A DNA stretch of 26,295 nt from a virus. The translations under genes and the position numbers were made by a program. Location of the stretch: IMG/VR virus record IMGVR_UViG_3300034104_004806, positions 1 through 26,295 of that record. The stretch is one strand, 5' to 3'. How positions within the stretch are numbered: position 1 is the stretch's first letter; every line of letters begins with the position of its first letter. Positions 15,831-21,970 of this stretch are shown here, piece by piece. Under the pieces are notes generated by a model, which saw only the letters and a program-made list of their open reading frames with translations, did not search any database and was not told where the DNA came from.

Positions 15831-16015
15831 GCGCCCCTGCCCTGATGTTGGAGATCCGCGCGCGCGCCGAGTTCTCGACCATCGAGACGAAGCTCGACGA
15901 GTTCACCGATGCGACCGAGTGCGTGCGTGCGTTCGTGAACGTGCTGCGCGGGCTCGAGTTCGCCGATGAGAGCATCAAGAGCGCGCTCGAGGAGGTGCGG
16001 CGTGGGCTGGGCTAA
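15827..16015 (+). CDS. Small helical hypothetical protein
   Basis: A 62-aa protein from ATG 15827, overlapping the previous stop (ATGA), with a good AAGGAGG ribosome-binding site seven bases upstream. Almost all of it is predicted-looking amphipathic helix (RARAEFSTIETKLDEFTDAT, then FADESIKSALEEVRRGLG). A longer in-frame upstream extension has no start signal. No family is recognised. Confidence 0.55.
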   Translation: MSAPALMLEIRARAEFSTIETKLDEFTDATECVRAFVNVLRGLEFADESIKSALEEVRRGLG

Positions 16016-16127
16016 CCTGGGCTCGCTCATCGAGCTGCTGCTCGTGATCGTGCTGTCGGTGTATGCGCTGGTGGGCGTTTCGACGCTGGCGGTACTGGCG
16101 GCCCTGCTGTGGAGGGACCGCAAGTGA
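16002..16127 (+). CDS. 41-aa single-span membrane peptide
   Basis: A GTG start at 16002 with a near-perfect AGGAGG six bases upstream opens a 41-codon frame ending TGA 16127. It overlaps the previous gene by 14 bases and the next by GTGA. Residues 8-37 are hydrophobic (LIELLLVIVLSVYALVGVST and onward) and the C-terminus is RDRK, so a single span with a positive cytoplasmic tail is likely. Below common ORF cut-offs, it would usually be left out. The function is unknown. Confidence 0.6.
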   Translation: MGWANLGSLIELLLVIVLSVYALVGVSTLAVLAALLWRDRK

Positions 16128-16678
16128 CGTTGCACACGCACGCGGGGCCGCTGCCTGCCCATCAGTACGTCTGGATCGACGCCGATGCCATCGGCAAGCA
16201 CGAGCCGCTGCGCGCGGTCTGGTTCGGCCTCACGTCGTGGCCCGGCCGCGCGTTCGGCTGCCATGTGCTGCTCGAGTGCGGCGCGGTGTACCGCAACGTC
16301 CCGCTGCATCAGCTCGCTGCGGTCAAGGACGCCCCGCCCTGGGAGCCGTGGCAGGCCGCGACCTGGGACGCCTACGGGTGGCAGTTCACGACCCTCGAAT
16401 ATCCGTACCTCTCCTCCATGAATGCGAGGGTGCGGCTGCAGGACGGCGCCGAGCACGCCGGCATGTACCTCTTCACCTTGGCGCCGGTCGGCGATGCGTT
16501 CAGCGCCTCGCCGGCGCAGTCGAAGGAGTTCTACTTCCTGCAGCTCGAGAACGGCCGGTACACGGCGCAGCCCACCAACCAAGTGCTGATCGACGATCGC
16601 AGCTGGGTGGACGAGCTCAAGTGGCCGACGTTCCTCAAGCGCCAGCGCGACTGGCACAGCGCGGAGGACCGGGAATGA
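16124..16678 (+). CDS. Hypothetical phage protein, 184 aa
   Basis: Taken from GTG 16124 (GTGA overlap), with GGAGGG eight bases upstream; an in-frame GTG at 16109 is less well placed. The protein is Trp- and Tyr-rich with beta-strand pattern (HQYVWIDADAIGKHEPLRAV, then GWQFTTLEYPYLSSM). It has one pair of Cys and no membrane span. Toward the end, LIDDRSWVDELKWPTFLKRQ is basic and aromatic. I have seen similar sequences as uncharacterised phage proteins but know no function. The compact beta content suggests a small globular cytoplasmic protein. Confidence 0.6.
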   Translation: MTLHTHAGPLPAHQYVWIDADAIGKHEPLRAVWFGLTSWPGRAFGCHVLLECGAVYRNVPLHQLAAVKDAPPWEPWQAATWDAYGWQFTTLEYPYLSSMNARVRLQDGAEHAGMYLFTLAPVGDAFSASPAQSKEFYFLQLENGRYTAQPTNQVLIDDRSWVDELKWPTFLKRQRDWHSAEDRE

Positions 16679-17223
16679 GCCTGCAGGATCGCGGCCTGCG
16701 CCCGGTTGCGGAGCTCGCCGCCGACCGCCCGCACGGGCATCGGTTGCGGTACCTCGCGGGGTGCCGGTGCTTCTACTGCCGCCGGTCGAATTCGGATTAC
16801 GAGCGCGAGCGTGCTGCAGCCAGGGCGGCGGGCGACTGGAACGGCATCGTCGATGCCGCCCCGGCGCGGCGGCACCTGAGAGCGCTGGCCCGGCAAGGCG
16901 TCGGCAGGCGGATGGTGGCGGCGGCGTCGGACGTGGCCCTGTCCGTGATTGCCGACGTGCGCGCCGGCCGGAAGCTCAAGATCCGCGCGCGCTCCGAGCG
17001 CCGCATCCTCGCGGTCACGCCGGCCTGCCGGGGCGACGCTGCGCTGGTCCCGGCCAAGCGGACATGGGAGCGGATTGCGTGGCTGCTCGATGAGGGCTTC
17101 ACCAAGGGCCGCATCGCGCTCGAGCTAGGGCGCAAGACGCGGGCACTGCAGCTAAATCGGGAATGGGTGACTGCGCGCAACGCCGCTGCCGTCGAGGCAT
17201 TGGTGCGGAGGTACCAGGCATGA
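16675..17223 (+). CDS. Probable DNA-binding protein with Cys knuckle and helix-turn-helix-like segments
   Basis: A 182-aa protein from ATG 16675 (ATGA overlap). The opening HGHRLRYLAGCRCFYCRRSN with Asp-Tyr-Glu-Arg following is a C-x-C-x-x-C knuckle pattern found in many phage and actinobacterial DNA-binding proteins. Two helical blocks follow: GVGRRMVAAASDVALSVIAD (near residue 78) and ERIAWLLDEGFTKGRIALEL (near 133), each readable as helix-turn-helix. It is strongly basic overall. A role as transcription regulator of the neighbouring operons is a reasonable inference; an endonuclease role is less likely because no HNH residues are visible. Confidence 0.6.
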   Translation: MSLQDRGLRPVAELAADRPHGHRLRYLAGCRCFYCRRSNSDYERERAAARAAGDWNGIVDAAPARRHLRALARQGVGRRMVAAASDVALSVIADVRAGRKLKIRARSERRILAVTPACRGDAALVPAKRTWERIAWLLDEGFTKGRIALELGRKTRALQLNREWVTARNAAAVEALVRRYQA

Positions 17224-17477
17224 CCATCGAGCTCGACGAATGGGACAAGGCGTGGCTGGCCCAGCAGCACACGCCGGAGGAGTGGCGGCGGGAGTGCGAG
17301 TCTGCCCTGCTGCGCTGCGCGGCGTACTCGGCGCGGATCGACCGTCTTGAGGCCGAGCTCGAGCAGCTGCGCGGACAGCGTGCCGGGTGCAGGTATCCCG
17401 CTTGCCTCGACGGCGGCGGGCGGTGCCAGAGGATGTTCGCCGGCGAGTGCGCCGGCCCCAATGGGGTGAAGCCGTGA
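17220..17477 (+). CDS. Small coiled-coil protein with Cys-rich tail
   Basis: An 85-aa protein from ATG 17220 (ATGA overlap). Residues 1-52 are helical with a heptad run (SARIDRLEAELEQLRGQ). The last third contains four Cys in GCRYPACLDGGGRC...GEC spacing, a possible zinc or disulfide module. A further in-frame upstream stretch has no start support. The function is unknown. Confidence 0.55.
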   Translation: MTIELDEWDKAWLAQQHTPEEWRRECESALLRCAAYSARIDRLEAELEQLRGQRAGCRYPACLDGGGRCQRMFAGECAGPNGVKP

Positions 17478-17551
17478 GCGTACTCGAACGGATGCTAGCG
17501 TGGGTCTGGCGCAGGTTTATGGCGTGGGCAACAAAGGAGGTGAAGCCGTGA
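17474..17551 (+). CDS. 25-aa peptide in coupled overlap
   Basis: A 25-codon frame (GTG 17474 to TGA 17551) with 4-base GTGA overlaps on both sides. Its start region and that of the next gene share the 15-base string GGTGAAGCCGTGAGC, with a purine-rich ribosome-binding site in each. The peptide is Trp- and Arg-rich (MSVLERMLAWVWRRFMAWAT) and would be an amphipathic helix that could sit on a membrane. The coupled overlaps are the main evidence; it could instead be a relay frame for translating the next gene. Confidence 0.4.
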   Translation: MSVLERMLAWVWRRFMAWATKEVKP

Positions 17552-18105
17552 GCAACATCACCCTGCCCCGCGCTGTGGGCGAAGAAATGCGGGATGCGCT
17601 GACTTGCGGAAAGTCTGGTCGCCATTGGTGTCCGCACTGCGATGATTATGTGGACAACTTCCGAGACGCCCTCGACGCCGCGCTCGCGGAGCCGAAGGAG
17701 ACTTTCGCAGAATCTCTGTTTCGGCGGTCATGGGAGGCACATCGCGCCGCGCTCGCGGAGCCGGAGCCGCAGGAATGTTGGTGCCACAAATGCAACTCTG
17801 GGCGGCTCGTCGCGCACATGATTGTGTGCCCGACCTGCGGGAACAAACGATGCCCGAGGGCTAGTGACCATGAACTGCCCTGCACGGACAGCAACGAGCC
17901 GGGTCAACCGGGAAGCGTATACGCCCTCGCCCCACCGGAGCCGCCCGCCATCGCCCTGCTGACCGAGATCCGCGACGCATTGCGCCGGATGGACCCCGCC
18001 TGGTGCGCGCTGCACGGCAAGGAGCAGATCGGCGACGAGGAGCTCGACGAGCTCATCGCGCGCGTCGAGGATGCCGTGGAGGATGGCGATGAAAAAGCCG
18101 TCTAA
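17548..18105 (+). CDS. Cys-rich phage protein with zinc-finger-like core
   Basis: A 185-aa protein from GTG 17548 with AAAGGAGG nine bases upstream. The centre, CWCHKCNSGRLVAHMIVCPT with GNKRCPRASDH next, is a pattern recurrent in phage proteins of Ea22-like and related accessory genes, with likely paired zinc sites; an earlier C-G-K-x-G-x-H-x-C-P-H-C knuckle sits at about 20-31. The C-terminus is an acidic helix. The NEPGQPGS segment following the cluster is also typical. The role is unknown. Base composition falls toward its start and again after its end. Confidence 0.6.
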   Translation: MSNITLPRAVGEEMRDALTCGKSGRHWCPHCDDYVDNFRDALDAALAEPKETFAESLFRRSWEAHRAALAEPEPQECWCHKCNSGRLVAHMIVCPTCGNKRCPRASDHELPCTDSNEPGQPGSVYALAPPEPPAIALLTEIRDALRRMDPAWCALHGKEQIGDEELDELIARVEDAVEDGDEKAV

Positions 18106-18286
18106 TGTTGTTGATTTCTACGCTGCGCGGCGCCGGATCAAGGGTGTATCCGGCAAAGCGCCAGAGCCAAGGGAATATAGCGTTAATGGACGTCTCTTAA
18201 CCAAAACCGAGTTTTTTGATTTGCTCCGCAAACAGACTCGACGCTATTTTCCACATGTGCGCAGCTCAAAATGGGAGTCAGACTAA
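18089..18286 (+). CDS. Small hypothetical protein in lower-GC islet
   Basis: A 65-aa protein from ATG 18089, chosen because GGAGG lies six bases upstream; two in-frame ATGs just before have no such site. It overlaps the preceding gene by 17 bases. It is basic (DFYAARRRIKGVSGKAPEPR, then FFDLLRKQTRRYFPHVRSSK) and may bind nucleic acid. Codons here use A/T endings far more than neighbours (about 43-50% G+C locally versus about 68%). No family is recognised. Confidence 0.55.
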   Translation: MKKPSNVVDFYAARRRIKGVSGKAPEPREYSVNGRLLTKTEFFDLLRKQTRRYFPHVRSSKWESD

Positions 18287-18477
18287 TGGGTCGCTATGAA
18301 GTAGATCGAATACGCCGCGCGAGAGAGTGGGTATATGCCGCGTCAGTTTGCAAACAGAACGAGACGGCAGAAGGTTGCTTGAAATCAGCGCTTGAAGATA
18401 TTGACGCAGCGCTTGAGCAGCATACGCGCAATTTCATTGCCGCAGAGGATATGGCTAGGCATGGAACGCCCACCTGA
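18286..18477 (+). CDS. Small helical hypothetical protein in lower-GC islet
   Basis: A 63-aa protein from ATG 18286, which shares one base with the previous TAA (TAATG); GGGAG lies eight bases upstream, favouring this start over ATG 18271. It looks like a single helical bundle segment (DRIRRAREWVYAASVCKQNE, then LEDIDAALEQHTRNFIAAED). Local G+C is about 50%. The function is unknown. Confidence 0.55.
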   Translation: MGRYEVDRIRRAREWVYAASVCKQNETAEGCLKSALEDIDAALEQHTRNFIAAEDMARHGTPT

Positions 18478-18571
18478 CTTCGGCCCGCTGATCCGGCTGC
18501 TGCGGGACGCTGCGATCGTGTGCGCCGCGCTGCTCGGCGTCGGCTGGGGCATCCTTGCCCTGATCTCTTAA
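18461..18571 (+). CDS. 36-aa single-span membrane peptide
   Basis: ATG 18461 to TAA 18571, overlapping the previous gene by 17 bases. Residues 17-36 are hydrophobic (AIVCAALLGVGWGILALIS) after a short amphipathic head (PLIRLLRD). Its TAA and the stop of the convergent repA-like gene share the palindrome TTAA. G+C returns to the high background. The ribosome-binding site is only fair, so this is less certain than the 41-aa peptide upstream. Confidence 0.4.
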   Translation: MERPPDFGPLIRLLRDAAIVCAALLGVGWGILALIS

Positions 18572-20574
18572 CGCTCCCAGGCCGGCGCCGCTTCCTCGAG
18601 CCCGGCCGCCGTCATCGCAATGGCCTCGAAGCGCTTGCGGTTCTTCTCGTAGGACGTCACCTCGATCAGCCCCTCGCGCTGCATGTCGAAGAGCATCGAC
18701 CAGAAGTCGCGCCGGTCGATGGCCGGGAAGTTCTTCGACCCCGAGAGCACGATCCACGCGCTGTTGTTCGCGGTCTTGCTGAGCGACACCCGCTGCCCGG
18801 CCTGCACGGTCGCCGCGAGCAGTTTGAGAATCGCACCGCGATTAGAACTTCGCAACACGTTACGCGCAGCTGCGGAGGCGGTGACCTCGCCGAATCGCTT
18901 GAAGACGCGCGCGCCGGTGTCAAACTCGAGCCGGATCGGCGGCTGCAGGGCGCCGAAGTTGCACTTCTCGTGGCGCAGCACGACGGCGTCTTCCTCGCGG
19001 GTCATCGCCCAGCGCGAGCGCGCCGAGTTGTTCCAAGCGGTCGAGCCCGAGAAGGTCGAGTTGGTATCCGCGCCTGCGCCCATGCGCACCGAGGCCTTGT
19101 CAACGTGGGCGAGGAGCAGCACCCCTGCCCCGCTCGCCTGGGCGATCGCGTTGAGCGCGCGCATGAACCCGCGCACCTCGGCGCGGTCGTTCTCGTTCGC
19201 TGAGAACACGTCCGAGGCGTTGTCGATGATGACGGCCTGCGCCTGGTGCCGGGCGACGGTGTCGGCCAGCCACTGCATGCGGGCGGTCACCCCGCCATCG
19301 CGCCAGAGCACGCAATCCTGTTGCGTCAGGTCGTAGGCGTACACCCGCCCCTCGAGGTCGGCGAGCCCGACCCCGAGGTCGGCCGCGACGTTCGAGAGGC
19401 GAAAGTGCACGGTGCGCGCCTCGTCCTCGGCCGACAGGACCAGGACCCGGCAGGGGGCGACCGGGTCGATGGACATGAACGGCCGGCCGAGGCCGAGGCA
19501 GGCAGCGAGCTGCAGGGAGAGGTTCGACTTGCCGACGCCGCCGTTCGCGGCGAGGAGCGTGGTCGTGCGCCGGGGCATCCACCCCTGCACGAGCCATTCT
19601 GGCGGCTCTGGGGCGGTCCCCGCGAGGGCTGACCAGTCGAGTGGGGCGAGGTCGGAGGGCCGCTCAGGGGCCGCCTGAGCGCCGCCCAGCGTGATGGTGA
19701 CCGGGGCGGTGGCTGCCGGGCGGTAGCGGTCGGCGCCGGAGACCATCCGCGGGATCTCGTGGTAGCGGGACTGCCACCGGTCCGAGCGGTCTGGGGCGGC
19801 GTCCATGAGGCCGCGCAGCAGGTTCACGATCGCCCCGCCCCCCGCGCCGGAGGCGGCGAGCTTGGCCGAGAGCGAGAGCAGCGGGCCGTGGTAGGACTCG
19901 CCCGTCAGGATCTGCTGCATGAGCGCCGCCCAGTCGGGCTCCGCCGGGCCGGCGGGGGCTGCCGGGGCAAGCTGGCGCGGCTCGAGCGCCGAGAGGTCGA
20001 TGCCGAACACCGAGGCGGCATCCTCAAGGGTGAGGCGCTGGTCGGGGTTCCAGACCGAGAGGCGCACCTCGTGCGCCGCGCCGCCCTTGGTGTTGCGGCC
20101 GACGGGCAGCCGGCAGTAGCGCACGGCGTTGTTGCCCGAGGCGTCGGCCTTGATGAGCCGGGCATCGGCCATCGCCGACATCAGCCGGTCGATGACCTCG
20201 AGGTCCTGCGTGGCCGGGTCGGCGGGGTCCAAGAACACGCCGATCTGGTGGTTGCCGGGCGAGGTCTCGATGACGTAGGACGGCCGACCGTTGAGTTCCG
20301 TCGGGTCGGCATCGTCCGCGACGAGCACGGCGAGCGAGTGGAACGCGCTCTTGCTGCGGCGCGGCGCGTTGAGCCGCGAGACGCTGAAGTAGGTGTTCTG
20401 CTCGCCGCGGCGATCGAGCATCTCGACCTGGCGGTCGGTCGCGCGCCAGAACGAGCCCGACCAGATATCGGGCGGTGCGTTGTGCGGATCTGCGGTGAAC
20501 GCGCACGTCCATCCGAATGTGTTGTCTCCGAGCGGCCCGTAGGCCGCGGAGAGGAACTCCGAGTTCTTGACCAT
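18568..20574 (-). CDS. RepA-type replication protein: primase-like domain fused to RecA-fold helicase
   Basis: A 668-aa protein from ATG 20574 with AGGGGG five bases upstream. Residues about 20-200 resemble an archaeo-eukaryotic-type primase as in RepB'/RepA phages: AVLVADDADP (83-90 acidic pair), SPGNHQIGVFLD (105-116) and GNNAVRYCRLPVGRNTK (147-163). Residues 320-560 are a RecA-fold helicase: Walker A ANGGVGKS (343-350), an AEDE acidic segment (382-385), Walker B VIIDNASD (448-455) and LLLAHVDK with a sensor-like His490. The C-terminal 100 residues are a winged-helix-like tail. It should unwind and prime DNA at the phage origin. It follows the Cro-like gene on the same strand. Confidence 0.8.
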   Translation of the reverse strand: MVKNSEFLSAAYGPLGDNTFGWTCAFTADPHNAPPDIWSGSFWRATDRQVEMLDRRGEQNTYFSVSRLNAPRRSKSAFHSLAVLVADDADPTELNGRPSYVIETSPGNHQIGVFLDPADPATQDLEVIDRLMSAMADARLIKADASGNNAVRYCRLPVGRNTKGGAAHEVRLSVWNPDQRLTLEDAASVFGIDLSALEPRQLAPAAPAGPAEPDWAALMQQILTGESYHGPLLSLSAKLAASGAGGGAIVNLLRGLMDAAPDRSDRWQSRYHEIPRMVSGADRYRPAATAPVTITLGGAQAAPERPSDLAPLDWSALAGTAPEPPEWLVQGWMPRRTTTLLAANGGVGKSNLSLQLAACLGLGRPFMSIDPVAPCRVLVLSAEDEARTVHFRLSNVAADLGVGLADLEGRVYAYDLTQQDCVLWRDGGVTARMQWLADTVARHQAQAVIIDNASDVFSANENDRAEVRGFMRALNAIAQASGAGVLLLAHVDKASVRMGAGADTNSTFSGSTAWNNSARSRWAMTREEDAVVLRHEKCNFGALQPPIRLEFDTGARVFKRFGEVTASAAARNVLRSSNRGAILKLLAATVQAGQRVSLSKTANNSAWIVLSGSKNFPAIDRRDFWSMLFDMQREGLIEVTSYEKNRKRFEAIAMTAAGLEEAAPAWER

Positions 20575-20594
20575 GCCGGCCCCCTGCCGATGGG

Positions 20595-20819
20595 TCAGAT
20601 GTCAGCGAGGTCGCTGAGACGGATGGCGAGGCGCTCGGCGCGCGAGTGCTTGAGGATGGCCGGCCAGTGCCGGCGCGGGATGTGCCCGTTCGTGCCGCGC
20701 TTGTCTCTCGACATCATCCACCGCGACACCGCGCTCGGTGACATCGACAAGATGCGTGCGGTAGCGCGCACTCCGCCCAATTTCTCGACAATTTCGCGGG
20801 CAGGACTCAGTTGCGACAT
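20595..20819 (-). CDS. Cro-like helix-turn-helix regulator
   Basis: A 74-aa protein from ATG 20819. The segment VRATARILSMSPSAVSRWM (17-35) is a clear helix-turn-helix, and the rest is short and basic, typical of Cro-type repressors. It is divergent from the CI-like gene across a 97-bp control region and is followed 20 bp later by the RepA-like gene, so it is the first gene of the early replication operon. It should bind the operators between the two genes and hold down repressor expression. Confidence 0.8.
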   Translation of the reverse strand: MSQLSPAREIVEKLGGVRATARILSMSPSAVSRWMMSRDKRGTNGHIPRRHWPAILKHSRAERLAIRLSDLADI

Positions 20820-20916
20820 AACGCCGTTCTCGTTGTTGGTGTTGCGGGGAAGGGCCGAAGGTGCAAGAATGATGAGGAATTGTCAACAGCCCAACGAATC
20901 AGCAACGAGGTGAACG
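20820..20916. promoter_or_regulatory. Lysogeny switch: operators and divergent promoters
   Basis: The 97-bp gap carries GTTG half-sites on the Cro side (three within 20829-20844) and CAAC half-sites on the CI side (20884-20887, 20892-20895, 20903-20906), including a CTCGTTG/CAACGAG inverted pair (20829-20835 and 20903-20909). A consensus TTGACA lies on the minus strand (20886-20881) toward cro, but I see no good -10. Toward cI, TTGCGG (20842-20847) and AAGAAT (20865-20870) are 17 bp apart. GAGGTG serves the CI start. A 15-mer (20832-20846) recurs upstream of the recombination operon. Confidence 0.6.
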
Positions 20917-21516
20917 ATGCAAGCCAAATCCAAAATCGACACGCGGTGGTTCCGAGAACGGTTAGCCGAGCGCGAGATGTCGCTGCGTCGGCTGGCGAAA
21001 CACATGGAACTCGACCCCTCCGCCGTCTCGCTGATGCTGCGCGGCAAGCGCGCGATGTCCGCAGAAGAGGCCAACCGCATCAGCGGCCTGCTCACGATCC
21101 CTGTGACCGAGGTGCTCGCACGCGCCGGCATCCCCATCGAGGAGGATGCGCGTTCGCTGCCCGTGCGTGCGCACGTCGATGCGAAGGGCGCGGTGCGCGA
21201 AGTCACGGCAAAGAATGCGCGCCGCGTGACGGCGCCGCGCGATGTCCCCGCCGGCGCGCTCGTCGTCCAGGTGCGTGCGCCTGAGCTGCAGCAGGACGGC
21301 TGGCTGATCTTCACCGGGCAGTTCGACGCGCGCGTCCAGGCGATGGTCGATCGCTTGGCAGTCGTCGAGGTGTCGGGCGGAGCGCGGCACGTCGGGTATG
21401 TCAAGCGCGGCTACGATGCCGACCGCGTGACGGTCCTGCCCTTCCCCGCTGGCTCCGCCATCGAGAACGTCGCCGCCACGGCTGCAGCCCCGGTGCTGTG
21501 GGTTCGCCCGGTATAA
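20917..21516 (+). CDS. CI-like phage repressor, apparently lacking the S24 catalytic Ser
   Basis: A 199-aa protein from ATG 20917. The N-terminal SLRRLAKHMELDPSAVSLML (22-41) with RGKR after it is a helix-turn-helix; the C-terminal half (from about 85) is beta-rich and shaped like the LexA/CI dimerisation domain. Where such proteins have GDSM-x-P, it reads VRAPELQQDGWLIF, so the nucleophilic Ser is absent and no obvious Ala-Gly cleavage site with Lys partner is seen. It is thus probably a stable dimer repressor not inactivated by RecA-stimulated self-cleavage (inference). It maintains lysogeny by binding the adjacent switch. Its stop lies inside a terminator hairpin. Confidence 0.8.
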   Translation: MQAKSKIDTRWFRERLAEREMSLRRLAKHMELDPSAVSLMLRGKRAMSAEEANRISGLLTIPVTEVLARAGIPIEEDARSLPVRAHVDAKGAVREVTAKNARRVTAPRDVPAGALVVQVRAPELQQDGWLIFTGQFDARVQAMVDRLAVVEVSGGARHVGYVKRGYDADRVTVLPFPAGSAIENVAATAAAPVLWVRPV

Positions 21517-21530
21517 CCGGGCCTTTTGTT
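21506..21530 (+). terminator. Intrinsic terminator of the CI-like gene
   Basis: A perfect 6-bp stem GCCCGG/CCGGGC (21506-21511 and 21517-21522) with a TATAA loop containing the CI stop codon, followed by CTTTTGTT. This is compact but canonical. It separates repressor transcription from the recombination operon, which therefore needs its own promoter. Confidence 0.7.
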
Positions 21531-21597
21531 GTAGGTGTTGCGCTTTTCGCATCACGATGCTACCGTCTTACCCCGCCCCCACCACGAGGCTACAAAG
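21528..21597 (+). promoter_or_regulatory. Putative promoter/operator of the recombination operon
   Basis: The gap after the CI terminator holds a 15-mer (21528-21542) matching the switch copy at 20832-20846 in 14 of 15 bases. Both copies end in TTGCG, placed so that TTGCGC (21538-21543) and a weak TACCGT (21561-21566) are 17 bp apart. The leader ends with GAGG nine bases before ATG 21598. It probably answers to the same regulator as the switch. Confidence 0.5.
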
Positions 21598-21969
21598 ATG
21601 ACCGCAGAAGAACTCGCGCAGCACTGGCTGCAAGCGAAGCGTGACGAACTCGCCGCAAACAACCGGCGCATCGACATCGAGCAGCAGATCCTCGCGCTCT
21701 TCCCCCCCAAGGAGGAAGGCAGCTCGAGCACCGCGCTCGAGAACGGCATGAAGCTCAAGACCACCGGCAAGCTGACGTACAAGGCCGACCTCGACAAGCT
21801 CCTCGCGCTCACGGCCGGCTGGCCGGAGAAGCCGGTCAAGACCAAGGTCGAGGCCGACGAGTCGCTGCTCAAGGCGATCCGCACCGACCGCCCCGACCTC
21901 TGGCGGCAGATCGCCCCCGCGATCACCGTCAAGCCCGCCAAGACCTACATCGTCATCGAGGAGGCCTGA
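21598..21969 (+). CDS. Conserved phage protein of recombination operon (DUF7173-like)
   Basis: A 123-aa protein from ATG 21598 with GAGG nine bases upstream; an in-frame ATG 63 bases earlier lies within the promoter region and is unlikely. It is helical at the N-terminus (LAQHWLQAKRDELAANNRRI) then has a beta-rich core with MKLKTTGKLTYKADLDKL and a C-terminal ITVKPAKTYIVIEEA. Proteins with this exact outline sit beside Sak4 ATPases and DUF669 proteins in many phages; I link it to DUF7173 from memory with moderate confidence. A helper role in recombination or replication is inferred from its neighbours. Confidence 0.65.
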   Translation: MTAEELAQHWLQAKRDELAANNRRIDIEQQILALFPPKEEGSSSTALENGMKLKTTGKLTYKADLDKLLALTAGWPEKPVKTKVEADESLLKAIRTDRPDLWRQIAPAITVKPAKTYIVIEEA

Positions 21970-21970
21970 C

